A DNA stretch of 64,000 nucleotides from Prorocentrum cordatum. Its lineage: Eukaryota; Sar; Dinophyceae; Prorocentrales; Prorocentraceae. Below are positions 8,331-16,509 of the stretch, in pieces. The position numbers were made by a program, and so were the translations under genes. Under the pieces are notes generated by a model that was given only the letters and a program-made list of their open reading frames with translations, did not search any database and was not told the DNA's origin. Where the stretch lies: assembly GCA_963575745.1 (NCBI GenBank), contig CAUYUJ010020615.1:191001-255000 (forward strand), read 5' to 3'. How positions within the stretch are numbered: the stretch's first letter is position 1; every line of letters starts with the position of its first letter.

Positions 8331-11231
8331 GTTCGGGATAATATTTTCTTGCCTGCACTTCCTCGTGAATTCCTCATCCACCGAACGTATCGGTGGGAGC
8401 TTCCGCAGGGCAAGTCTATCCCTGATCACGGTCTGACTCCCGCTGGTGAAGGATGTGTCTTCTGGGTGGCGCAGCTGTTCCTCGGGCGGGTTTCCCCGCG
8501 CAGGAGCCTCGGTCGCCGAAGAGGCTGCGGCTCCCGAGGAGGAGGAAGCTGCAGCAGCAGCGCCTGGCGGGTTTCCCCGCGGTGACTCTCGGCTGGCGCT
8601 GCCCCTAATTGTCGGCACCCAGGTACTCCTAAACAGAGCACCTTCATCGGACCTTTTGGAGCGCGCCGCCACAGGCGAGGCTGGCGCAGGGGCGTACCCT
8701 GAACGCTCGAAAGCCTTAGCCTTACTGGCGATAGATCCGCTGCGACCAGGCGGGCGTCTCCGTACCTCCATAGGTTCCTGAGGTTGCTGCTTGGGGTCGG
8801 GTCCTTGTGCTGGAGTTGCTCTAGTCGGTGATCGCGGCGTTTTAGAGCGAGACACCTCCATCTGCACATCTGACCCAAGATCCTCAGAGCGTGCTGTTGT
8901 TTTCGGTCTCTCCCCCGAAGGCGACTTCGGTGCTGGAGTTTCGCTCTTAGCCTTCTGTTGGAGTGGGAGTGGGGGCTTCTTCGCCCCCTTCATGTAGATC
9001 TTTTGGGAGTCCATCAGCATCTGGCGAGTTGCCTCGCGGGTGTGTTCCTCTGCTGTCCGTCTACGTTCCTCATCTGCCGCAACTCGCTGGGCCTTCTGGT
9101 CATCGTTGTCCGTCGGTTCTGGCCGTTGGGACTGGCTGGAAACGCCGGGCGAGTTTCCTCGCATTCCAGGAAGGTTAAAGAGCGCATCCTTTTCTTCCTG
9201 GGTCATGGGCACCAGTCCCCTCGGAGCCGGAGGAGGCTTAACCTCCTCGGCCTTCGGCCTCGTGTGAACCGTGATCCCGAGACGACGATTGATCTCTGCG
9301 ATCTCGTCTTGTGTCATCGGGATCAGTGGTGGATGACCCTCCCTATGAGGAGCACGGCCTCTGTTCGGGCTCAAACCCTCGTTGAGCCCTACAGGGCATC
9401 CCGGCCTATGCTCCTGAAACGGCTCTGAGCATGGTCCACAAACTGCCTGAGGCCGATACAGTTTGCGTGCTGCGATGACGTTACGCAGCTGCGTTCGTAC
9501 TTTTTGTATCTCACCAGTACGAATGTTCGTCGCAAGCTGGTAGCCACCGCGTATGGACTTACCCTGGGCGTCTCTATAGGCGGGGTTGCCCTTGCCGAAG
9601 GCCGAGTGTTCCCCTTTCCGACGCCTTGGGTCACTATAAGGAAGCAATTCGCCTCCTCGCCTAAGAGCGTGTTCCTTTGGGCCAGCTTGCCTCCACTCAC
9701 GAGGAAGCCGTGCCTGCGGCTGGGGCTCTTCTCTGAGGCGTGGATGGGAACGAGACCTTCCGGCATGCTCATCAGAAGAGGCTGCCGATGCAGCCTGAGC
9801 GGGAGCCGGCGGGGGCGCCTGCGGAGGCTCCTGCGCGATCCCAGGTGGATCGTCTAATAGAGGCAGGTTTCCCTGCTGGCTGGAGCCCGGCGCAATTGGC
9901 ACTTGTGCCGGTGGTGTCGGTGCGTCAGGCTCGTCAGGATCGAAGTCCACCTCTTCCTCACCAATGACCTCCATCATGAGGATTGTGGCTTCGTCCTCGC
10001 ACAGCCCGCAACCATCACCCTCTTCATCTTCTGATGTAGAAATGCCAATGATGACGGCCGTCGGCACAGCCGGGACGGGCAGGTTTCCCTGCGTAGCCGG
10101 CGTCTGAGCGTCGCTTGGCTGTCCCGGAGTAGGCGGCGCGGTTGTCGGCTCAGGCTCGTTGCCGAGCACAGGCTGCCCAGCAATGTTGCGCATGGCAGTA
10201 TGATTAGGCCGTAGTCCCGCCGCCTGGAGACCCCATCCTGGCGGAGGAAGAGCCTGGCCGCGCATGGCGATGGCCCTTTCAAGGGCCTCGCGCCATCTCC
10301 CTCTGGAGTACCACACATGCCTCTGCACGTCCTCAGGGTGCACGCTGTCAATAAGAGTCAAGGCTGCCAACACTAACTCCGAGTCGTCGCAGGCGTCAGT
10401 GTCCTGCAGCATCATGTTACCAGCTTCGATGCTTTCTTGACTCTCGGGATATGCAATGGTTAATATCTCGTGCATCCTCATGAGGGTTCGCAGTAGTGTG
10501 CGTGGTCCGTACTCGCCTGGAGCAAGCGAACCAGGGGGTATAAATGAGTCCCCTGGTACGCCCGCAACGAACGCTTGAGACTCCATTTCTATAAGTTCAG
10601 CGTGATTTCGAGGATAGGTAGGCCTGTTTCCAGGCGTGAGGTCGGGTGGAGGTTGGAGGTTGTGGTCAACCTCTGAAGGCGGGGCCTCTACAGTGACGTC
10701 CTCGTCACTGCTCTCGTAGGCCATGATGTTGCCTGGGTTCCCGAACATCCAGTCGAAGAAAGATAAAGGCTGGTTTCCCAGCGTTCCTTGACCCACGGGA
10801 GTGAGCTCGTTGTTGCCGACAACGAACCTGCGGACGTACTCGAGGTAGTACGCGTACAGTCCATGGCCATACGCCTCGAGCTCGTCGACGTTGTCCATGC
10901 AGCTAACCCAAGTGTAAAATATCTGTTCCATGGCCTCAAAATCCTGGAGGCTCAGATATTCAATAAATGGTTCACTTGAGCCAAAATGGACTTCGGTCGA
11001 TCTGCCCTTTCCATTTCCCTTCGCTGGACAATCTCTCACAAGATGGTCGGTACTATCACACTCATGGCACTTTAGGACCTGGCCGTCTCTACCTCGCGGG
11101 TTTCCCCGCCTACCTTTGCCTTTTGCCTGAGGTATCTCTACGGCCTTTGCCGCGGCCTTTTCCACCGAAAAATATCTCATCATACTGATCATCTGAGAGC
11201 TTCTGGAGGAAGGCCGTGATGCCTCGTCCAT
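7668..11231 (-). CDS. Polyprotein segment: CCHC zinc knuckle, Pro-rich linker, N-terminal half of Tpt1/KptA domain
   Basis: Longest open frame of the element (1187 residues). The zinc knuckle C-x2-C-x4-H-x4-C (CHECDSTDHLVRDC, residues 55-68, 11028-11069) is the RNA-binding nucleocapsid motif. Residues about 120-880 are low in predicted structure: acidic, Pro/Gln/Gly-rich and Arg/Glu-rich stretches, with ten hairpin modules translated as xGNxP. From about residue 970 the protein resembles RNA 2'-phosphotransferases (LSKALSRVCRH, then IRASQGHSW, then MHGARWTAFEGIMWHGL). The frame is lost at a C5T6 run, 7771-7781, and the enzyme continues one frame over. The first 36 residues are probably out of frame, since true Gag enters near 11150. 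A polyprotein this long with almost no folded domain for 2 kb is unusual. Confidence 0.75.
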   Translation of the reverse strand: MDEASRPSSRSSQMISMMRYFSVEKAAAKAVEIPQAKGKGRRGNPRGRDGQVLKCHECDSTDHLVRDCPAKGNGKGRSTEVHFGSSEPFIEYLSLQDFEAMEQIFYTWVSCMDNVDELEAYGHGLYAYYLEYVRRFVVGNNELTPVGQGTLGNQPLSFFDWMFGNPGNIMAYESSDEDVTVEAPPSEVDHNLQPPPDLTPGNRPTYPRNHAELIEMESQAFVAGVPGDSFIPPGSLAPGEYGPRTLLRTLMRMHEILTIAYPESQESIEAGNMMLQDTDACDDSELVLAALTLIDSVHPEDVQRHVWYSRGRWREALERAIAMRGQALPPPGWGLQAAGLRPNHTAMRNIAGQPVLGNEPEPTTAPPTPGQPSDAQTPATQGNLPVPAVPTAVIIGISTSEDEEGDGCGLCEDEATILMMEVIGEEEVDFDPDEPDAPTPPAQVPIAPGSSQQGNLPLLDDPPGIAQEPPQAPPPAPAQAASAASSDEHAGRSRSHPRLREEPQPQARLPREWRQAGPKEHALRRGGELLPYSDPRRRKGEHSAFGKGNPAYRDAQGKSIRGGYQLATNIRTGEIQKVRTQLRNVIAARKLYRPQAVCGPCSEPFQEHRPGCPVGLNEGLSPNRGRAPHREGHPPLIPMTQDEIAEINRRLGITVHTRPKAEEVKPPPAPRGLVPMTQEEKDALFNLPGMRGNSPGVSSQSQRPEPTDNDDQKAQRVAADEERRRTAEEHTREATRQMLMDSQKIYMKGAKKPPLPLQQKAKSETPAPKSPSGERPKTTARSEDLGSDVQMEVSRSKTPRSPTRATPAQGPDPKQQPQEPMEVRRRPPGRSGSIASKAKAFERSGYAPAPASPVAARSKRSDEGALFRSTWVPTIRGSASRESPRGNPPGAAAAASSSSGAAASSATEAPARGNPPEEQLRHPEDTSFTSGSQTVIRDRLALRKLPPIRSVDEEFTRKCRQENIIPNKNHTLKQLSKALSRVCRHAPDKPHNAVWSLNTFDDHDGWINLVELVHEYPWHHGHTRHDGYNPRQDEAKVITANLYGRTVDQLAAIMMEVAHVREPDGEEKQRLQFKVLVRDSGKSDIFIRASQGHSWTLKAPWSLYKYIALHDNPAGRPAPCPEVAMHGARWTAFEGIMWHGLSCRSEHNSKKKGGRPVTHPLCADGPPSQCEQWVGPRFQHHHFCGLA
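10975..10996 (-). other. Second spliced-leader-like relic inside the polyprotein frame
   Basis: The minus strand carries CCATTTTGGCTCAAG, a 15-base exact match to the 3' end of the dinoflagellate spliced leader, preceded by CCGAAGT where the leader has CCGTAG (one substitution, one extra base). It sits about 30 nt downstream of the zinc knuckle and is translated in frame as EVHFGSS. A 15-mer match is improbable by chance in 64 kb, but a coding coincidence is not excluded. Confidence 0.5.
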
Positions 11232-11808
11232 TCAACCTGCGACGACCCCGTTTGCCTTTACCTTTTCCTTTGAAGCTCCTCCGTATCCTCCTCCTAACAC
11301 GAAGCACTGGTTTTCGCGTGAACCTCCTCCACCTCCGTTTTGCCTGTTGCAGTAACCACAACAAGTGTTCAGCACAATGATTATCATTTTCCATAGTCAT
11401 GATATCTGACCAATCTACAGCTTCAACACCGTCTGATGATACAATATCTGTGTCGGTGCCGGAGTCGAAATCGTCGTCTCCCAGGTAGGTGGATACACCG
11501 TCGGTTAGGGGGCTTGATTCACCCCATAGGGAACGGTGTGGTTGAGGTTCTCTGGAGGGAGGGCTGGTTGCCCAGCGTGGTTGTGATCGATCCCCTGCTA
11601 GTAGAGCAGTGGATTCTCCAGGATCGTCGGCCCATATGCTTGAGGGCCCGTTTCCAGGCTGGGCTTCAGTGGTTAAGGTAGTGTAGAAATTTCCACTACC
11701 AGATCCCCTTCCCCTTCCAAACACTGATCCTATATTGCCAGGAGACCGTTCTGATAAGTGACCTATCGAACGCATCCTTTCCAGCAGCTCATCATACTGT
11801 TGTTGTGT
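11110..11808 (-). CDS. gag: Gag continuation, basic nucleocapsid region
   Basis: Same frame as the capsid part, read past the TGA at 11809. It holds a Gly/Ser-rich segment, an acidic patch (GDDDFDSGTDTD), then a strongly basic stretch (RRIRRSFKGKGKGKRGRRR) and SDDQYDEIFFGGKGRGKG. This basic KGKGKG block just before a CCHC knuckle is what I know from dinoflagellate copia Gag, where it would bind RNA. The frame is lost at about 11150; the zinc knuckle follows in another frame. The hairpin at 11563-11576 is read here as RWATSP, not as the usual LGNQP, showing the hairpin does not depend on one reading phase. Hairpin 11646-11659 is in the usual phase. Confidence 0.55.
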   Translation of the reverse strand, partial: TQQQYDELLERMRSIGHLSERSPGNIGSVFGRGRGSGSGNFYTTLTTEAQPGNGPSSIWADDPGESTALLAGDRSQPRWATSPPSREPQPHRSLWGESSPLTDGVSTYLGDDDFDSGTDTDIVSSDGVEAVDWSDIMTMENDNHCAEHLLWLLQQAKRRWRRFTRKPVLRVRRRIRRSFKGKGKGKRGRRRLNGRGITAFLQKLSDDQYDEIFFGGKGRGKGRRDTSGKRQR

Positions 11809-12897
11809 TCAGGGCATTTGGTGATTGAGTGGCTGTAAGAATTGCATGGCTCGCTGGTTGCCGACGCCTAAGGCGCGGAATAGGATCGTAGTTAGTAGTT
11901 GGAAGTTGGGAAGGTCGAGTCCCACCGACTGTGCCTCAAGTCGGGCCATTTCGAATCGGGTAAGGGTGACATCGGTTCGTTCTCCGTGAGGCACATGAAA
12001 GTCGATGAGCTGTGTGCTGGAAGTGAGCTGGCGCTCATCTTCCAGGCGCTCGAACTTCATGCTTAGGAGGAACATGATGTAGGTCACTGGGTCGGTATGG
12101 ACCCCATCGATGTCAGCACCATAGTTTATAATGTCAGGTGGTACCCTCATGGCGAGTGTCCTCGCTAGGCCACCCAGGCCGCGTTGTATGGCGGCCGCTT
12201 GGGCCTGTGGCGTCATACGTCCACTTGAGACGCTGAGCCACGCGTTGACCTCATAAACGTACTCGCGGAAAGGTACGTTGCCTTGAGGGCCCCAGTATGG
12301 GCCATGTGTTTGCCCATCGGTGCTGTTGTCTCCACGACGCATGTGTCCGATTGCTGCCCCCAGCGCGAACCATATGATGGCGAAGATAACCAGCCCAAGG
12401 CTGTGAAGATAGGGGTGGTTATTAAGCGCGTTGCCGCGCTGGGGTAGCGCCTTGTCAAGTCTTCGAGGCGCTCTATCTGGCGGATCTCTCCGCCCATGCT
12501 TCAAGTACTGCGCTTTTGGCTCGTTGCCGAGCGGTTGGTAGTAGCGCAATGATGAAGCGTATATGGTACCAATGTTGTTGTCTAGACGTCGTACCTCTCG
12601 TGTTGCTTCTTGCTCTTGAACTGATCCTCGAAAATGCACTGGGAGTGGTGGCGCAGGGTGGTAGTTGGTCACGAAGATCGCGCCGTGTAGCGTGAGGACA
12701 AGAAGAGCAAGAGCTGACCACACCAGAGTGCGGCCAGCTCCGCTACCAAGTCGGAAGTGACTATGGTAAGTCAAATAGCATCCGATTCCATGGACATCGG
12801 ATGGCAAATAGCGTCCGGTATCATACTGAGGCTGTTCAGTAAGAGGAATGGACGGATAAGATAGGATAAGATCGATGTAATGATCTTTCCAGCACAT
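11809..12897 (-). CDS. gag: Gag (capsid-like) protein of the copia-like element
   Basis: Structural protein expected to build the cytoplasmic virus-like particle that packages the element RNA. I start it at the Met at 12897 (MCWKDHYIDL), just downstream of the spliced-leader relic; the frame is open back to a Met at 12990 but that would translate the relic. Residues about 58-76 and 166-184 are hydrophobic and could span a membrane, which is odd for Gag. The region from about residue 200 (YVYEVNAWLSV through DPVTYIMFLLSMKFERLEDE) has the helical, Arg/Leu-rich look of copia Gag. It ends at TGA 11809-11811, but the same frame runs on past the stop (TQQQYDELLERM) into the nucleocapsid part, so the stop is either a decay mutation or a read-through site. 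Hairpins at 12519 and 12426 lie inside. Confidence 0.6.
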   Translation of the reverse strand: MCWKDHYIDLILSYPSIPLTEQPQYDTGRYLPSDVHGIGCYLTYHSHFRLGSGAGRTLVWSALALLVLTLHGAIFVTNYHPAPPLPVHFRGSVQEQEATREVRRLDNNIGTIYASSLRYYQPLGNEPKAQYLKHGRRDPPDRAPRRLDKALPQRGNALNNHPYLHSLGLVIFAIIWFALGAAIGHMRRGDNSTDGQTHGPYWGPQGNVPFREYVYEVNAWLSVSSGRMTPQAQAAAIQRGLGGLARTLAMRVPPDIINYGADIDGVHTDPVTYIMFLLSMKFERLEDERQLTSSTQLIDFHVPHGERTDVTLTRFEMARLEAQSVGLDLPNFQLLTTILFRALGVGNQRAMQFLQPLNHQMP

Positions 12898-12938
12898 AGC
12901 GAACACTCGCGGTGCCCGGGCAAATAGGGCGCGCGTGC

Positions 12939-12957
12939 CTTGAGCCAAAGGCAACGG
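12939..12957 (-). other. Relic of the dinoflagellate spliced leader at the element 5' end
   Basis: The minus strand reads CCGTTGCCTTTGGCTCAAG. Against the known dinoflagellate spliced leader this is one substitution plus a 2-nt deletion, with the last 11 bases identical. It lies about 40 nt upstream of the likely Gag start (12897). Known biology: trans-spliced mRNAs that are reverse transcribed leave leader relics at gene 5' ends. The inference is that this copy descends from a trans-spliced transcript. Confidence 0.6.
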
Positions 12958-13049
12958 CGCGCGAGCTATACTCCCGATTCTATATAACATCTCCCAAAGA
13001 GCTACCCTTAAAGTCTGCCGAGGCCCTGGAATCTGCTGGGCATTACCCC

Positions 13050-14650
13050 TCAGGCCTGCTGGCCTGTCCCCTGCGCGATGGCAGCAAAGACCTGCGACGG
13101 CAGCGCCCGCGCCTCCCCGCCGAGGTCGCCACTGCCCCCCGCCTGCCCTGAGGGCCCAAAGATCTGGCGCTCAAGGTCTTCACCAAGGGCCACGTTCAGG
13201 GCTGCAGCGCTTGGGGCCTGCTGCGGGAGCACGTCCGTCTGCGGTGGCGGGTGCGCCGGCGGCGGCGGCGCATCAGGGGGCGCCGTCGGCGGCGGCGGCG
13301 GGGGGCCCATGATGGCCGCGGCCTCTGGCGGGACTCCCGCTGGCGGTGGTGGCGGGTCCTGGCTGCCGCGGGCTCCGCTCGCCGGTGGGGCGCTGGCGTT
13401 GCGAACGGGGGTGGCACGCGGGGCGACCCTGTACCACCCCCGCCGCCCGAGAGGCTGCCCTCCTTCAGGTTGTGGCGGCGCTCGTAGAGCGCCAATTCCC
13501 TGCGCGCCATCTCCAGGCGCTCCCTCTTGGCTTTGTTCCGCGCCTTCTTGCTGTAGCCCGCCCATTCAGGGTCGTTCAGTCCCCAGGCGACCTGCGCGTA
13601 GAGGTCGGCCCACTCGAACGTGGGCAAGCTCTCCCAGGTAAGCCCCTCGATCAGCACATAGTGGCACCCCCGCTGTGCCTGGTGTGGGGCATAGCGCTTG
13701 AAGACGGTGCCAACCGCCAGCGGCTCAACCTTGGGCAGGTACCTCAGAAGGTCCACCGCGCTGAGCACTGAGATCCCCTCCTTCTTGAGCTTGTCGTAGC
13801 GCAGCAGGGCCTTCAGATCGCGGATGTCCTCCTCGGGGTGCTCCGCGTGCATGTAGTACGCGCGTGGCGGGTTCGCCTCCTCCTCTATGAACTCGATGCA
13901 GACTCCGTAGGAGGTCGAATAGCGCGCGCCGCAGTGGCAGTACCAGCGATGGCCCGTCTCTCCCGCTGCCTCTTGGGCGCGCGAGAGCAGCTGTGACCAG
14001 CGATCCGAGCGGACCACCGAACGGCATCCCCTGGGATTATCCCAGGTCTTGTTGGCCGCGCACTTGTAGTACATGTTGAACGTGAAGCCCTTGTCACGGT
14101 AGAACTGGTCCGTGTAGTCGCCCATGCGGCGGTAGGCCTCCTGCGCCGCGGTGTTGCCCTGGCACTCCTCCTTCCAGGCACGTTTGTGTCCCAGGTGGGC
14201 GTCTGCGATCTCCGAGGCTCCCAGGAGACCCCTCTTCAGCCTTCCCACATCCACCTCCGCCTCCTCGGCCAGCGCGTCGAGCCACTTCTGGACTCCGTCC
14301 TGCGCCTCAGTGCCCCTCACCATGCCCTCCTTCTTTTCCAGGATGGCCCCCAGGCCGCCCAGCATGTGGGCGCGCATGGTCTCGAATTTGAGGACGCCAT
14401 AGGCCCGCGCCATGCGCTTCAGCGACTTCTTGGATAGGCCGAGCCGCAGCAAGGGCTCGATGTCCGTTACCTCCTTCACGGTCTGGGCCTCGGTCAGCTG
14501 GAGCCCCTGGTCCTCCGCGCCCACGTCGGGCTGAGGGTCGTTCTCCTCGTCGCTGGGAGGTTCTTCCTCGAGGGGCGGGGGTGGCGCACGGGGCGGCCCT
14601 GGCACCACCCCCGCCTCCCTCGCCATCGGGCGGCCCACCTCCCTCGCCAC
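13050..14650 (-). CDS. Unrecognised Cys-rich protein, C-terminal part
   Basis: Continues the gene whose first part is at 14494-15804, one frame over (change near 14640). Clear protein-like sequence runs from EEPPSDEENDPQPDV to about 13440: a helical domain (LLRLGLSKKSLKRMARAYGVLKFETMRAHMLGGLGAI), then a Cys-rich patch (YKCAANKTW, GCRSVVRSDRW, HRWYCHCGARYSTSYGVC) that could bind zinc, then a helix rich in Lys/Arg/Glu. Near 13440 the frame shifts again and the end is a Pro-rich tail finishing AALNVALGEDLERQIFGPSG to a TGA at 13050. CHCGARY-type patches recur, as far as I recall, in predicted dinoflagellate proteins, but I cannot assign a function. The copia-like element begins only about 90 bp downstream on the same strand. 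Confidence 0.5.
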
Positions 14651-15804
14651 TTCTTCCGTGGCTGGGGGGGGGCGCCTGTACTCTCGGGGTCGATGCCCGC
14701 CCCCGCGCCTTCCGTTGACCTCCGCAGGGCAAGCAAGCCTTCCTCTGAGAGCGCGAACCCCACCAGGACGTCCATACCCTCCTTGATGTAGTCGAAGCTC
14801 GCACGGAACTTCGCCACCCGCTTGGCGGCGTGGTCAATGGAGCCTGGGCCCTTGTTCGCGCGCGCAGCGCGCGTCACGGCCTCGTGCTCGGGGATGCCCT
14901 GCGTCGTTGCCACGCAGTTCGAGCACATGTACAGCTTGTACTGCCCCTCTTTGCCCCTCCTCAGATCGGGGTATTTCCCGTTGTGCTCTTTGGCCTCCGC
15001 ATAGCGGCGCATCTCCGCACAGCTGAGCTCGTCCACGTACTCCACCGCCATGATCTTCCAGTCGTCCAGCGCCGTGCACCTCCGACACCAGCCCAGGCGG
15101 TGCGGCGGGGCCCAATATGCGCCCATGCAGTGGACGTAGCCCGCCTCAGCGTAGTCCTCCGTCATCATCTCTACGTCTTCGAGCGCTGATGGTGCGCCGT
15201 CGCTCGACTGGGGGGCCTGGCCGCAGGCGGCTTTGTTGCTGCGTCGGCGGTGGCGCTTGCCCCCATGGCCGCTGAGGGCACCCGTGGTCGCAGCACTCGG
15301 AGCTTCGCTGGCGGTCCCGTCGTCCACGGCGCGCTCGCCGTCGGCAGTGCTGCGCGCCCCACGGCCGCCACGGCCACCCACAGCATGCTCCCTCAGCTGA
15401 AGGTTGTGGAGCGCGAGGGTGAGCGCGTCCAGCCCACGCCGCTGCTCGGTGGTGAAGTCGGCATACGTGGCTGCCGCTGCCAGGGCGGCCGACGTCACTG
15501 GCACCGCCGCCGATGCAGGCATCGCCGAGGCGCCATCGGAGGCGGCGGCGCTGGGGGCGGCCCCCGTGCCGCCGCCTCCATCGGCGTCCTCAGCGGGGGT
15601 CGCTGATTCCGCGTGCACCGTCGGTGCCGTCCGAAAGGTTGCCGCTTCAGACATCATGTCGTGCTCCTCGCCTTCGCTCTCCGACAAGCTTACCTGCTGG
15701 ACAGGGCGCTGGGTCGGCCTTGCTTTGGAGGTTGGTGCCTCCCCCGCGGCGCACGTCTTGGCGGGCCACGGCATCGGCGCGGGCTTCGAGAACTTGGGCG
15801 CCAT
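14494..15804 (-). CDS. Unrecognised Ala/Ser-rich, Cys-containing protein, N-terminal part
   Basis: I start it at the Met at 15804 (MAPKFSKPAPMPWPAK), the first Met after which composition becomes protein-like; the frame upstream to 16407 looks like translated noncoding DNA. Residues about 1-200 are Ala/Ser/Glu-rich and disordered. Then come spaced Cys: YVHCMGAYW, GWCRRCTALDDW, LSCAEMRRYAE, LYMCSNCVATTQG, a possible two-zinc arrangement. After about 14640 the frame is wrong and the protein continues in the next entry. It lies between a LINE and the copia-like element, all on the minus strand. It could be a host gene or ORF1 of another retroelement; nothing decisive is visible. Confidence 0.45.
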   Translation of the reverse strand: MAPKFSKPAPMPWPAKTCAAGEAPTSKARPTQRPVQQVSLSESEGEEHDMMSEAATFRTAPTVHAESATPAEDADGGGGTGAAPSAAASDGASAMPASAAVPVTSAALAAAATYADFTTEQRRGLDALTLALHNLQLREHAVGGRGGRGARSTADGERAVDDGTASEAPSAATTGALSGHGGKRHRRRSNKAACGQAPQSSDGAPSALEDVEMMTEDYAEAGYVHCMGAYWAPPHRLGWCRRCTALDDWKIMAVEYVDELSCAEMRRYAEAKEHNGKYPDLRRGKEGQYKLYMCSNCVATTQGIPEHEAVTRAARANKGPGSIDHAAKRVAKFRASFDYIKEGMDVLVGFALSEEGLLALRRSTEGAGAGIDPESTGAPPQPRKKWRGRWAARWRGRRGWCQGRPVRHPRPSRKNLPATRRTTLSPTWARRTRGSS

Positions 15805-16509
15805 CACGTGGTCGGGTGGATGGCACGGGAGGTGCAGCTCGAGAGAATGCGCGAGGCAGGTACTCACGAGCCAAACAGCTGACGGGGAGGAGAGGGGAAG
15901 GGGAGAGGCTGTACACCGAACCAAAATGGGGCGGCCAACTGTCAAGGCGGGACAAATATGGCACAGGAAGGCTATGGGCTGAAACCAACGGCTCCAAGTG
16001 CGTGGGGCCCGTTCATTATGCTGGCGGAAAACGGCCCGACCCCCGTTCGGGACCCTGGACGGGCAGGAGAGGGGGGGGGGCGAGGAAACCACGTCGCGGG
16101 CGGGCGACAAAGCGGGCGGCGGGCCGCCGACGGCCCCAGGACCCGCGGGGCGGCCCCGATCTTCAACGCCTCTTGACGCCTCTTTAGCCAGCGGCCTTGG
16201 ACAGGCGCTATTGGTTGCATGGAGGCTCATCCCAAGTGGGCTGCGGGAGCATCTCATGCCAGAGATAAAAAGCATCAAAAGTGTGACATGCCGAGACCAC
16301 AACATGCACCAAGCGAGGAGGCGACACACCATGGCGTGCAGACCAAACATGACACTGCAAGAGCGCACTGTGCGCGCGACAAGGGAACTGAACAATACCT
16401 TGCACACTGCAGATGTGACTATTTTTTACGACTAATCAGGGCTGCAGGAAAAGGGAGTGGGGAGAGGAGGGTCAGTAAACACACGCAAGTGGGGTGGGGC
16501 CACAGCTAG
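15805..16509. other. Intergenic stretch between LINE and Cys-rich gene
   Basis: Probably LINE 3' untranslated sequence followed by upstream sequence of the next gene. I see no poly-A run, promoter or other structure that I can support. Confidence 0.4.

Larger units (their letters stand above)
230..12532 (-). repeat. Dispersed GNRA-loop hairpin family (about 30 copies) in the polyprotein
   Basis: Sense-strand (minus) consensus GCNNN-G(A/C)AA-NNNGC: a 5-bp stem whose arms vary but stay complementary, with a GAAA (22) or GCAA (8) loop. Positions: 230-243, 1554-1567, 2026-2039, 3121-3134, 3379-3392, 3994-4007, 4437-4450, 4526-4539, 5061-5074, 5094-5107, 5595-5608, 5676-5689, 6170-6183, 6579-6592, 6781-6794, 7084-7097, 7346-7359, 8486-8499, 8567-8580, 9149-9162, 9863-9876, 10079-10092, 10154-10167, 10622-10635, 10769-10782, 11096-11109, 11563-11576, 11646-11659, 12426-12439, 12519-12532. 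Twenty-seven stems are perfect; 3994 and 11646 have one G-U pair on the sense RNA and 5595 one A-C mismatch. 28 of 30 are followed by a C, giving a 15-nt module usually read as xGNxP (QGNLP, RGNPP, LGNEP, LGNQP). At 6579 and 11563 it is read in another frame, so the RNA shape rather than the peptide is the constant. Function unknown. Confidence 0.9.
1..12990 (-). mobile_element. Decayed Ty1/copia-order retroelement polyprotein, cut off at base 1
   Basis: Read on the minus strand, recognisable parts follow in the order Gag, CCHC zinc knuckle, Pro/Gly-rich linker, Tpt1/KptA-like domain, RING-H2 finger, aspartic protease, methyltransferase-like region, C2HC finger, integrase zinc-binding and catalytic domains, and an integrase C-terminal GPxxV-like tail. 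Protease then integrase, with no reverse transcriptase before the integrase, is the Ty1/copia order; RT and RNase H should lie beyond base 1. The reading frame changes at about 11150, 7776, 7650, 7145, 6255, 5875, 4545, 2640 and 1690, and stops sit in frame at 11809, 592 and 379. No LTR is seen. Gag-NC wording (KGKGKGKRG, then SDDQYDEIFF, then the CHEC knuckle) resembles dinoflagellate copia elements as I know them. Family placement is confident; activity is very unlikely. Confidence 0.85.
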
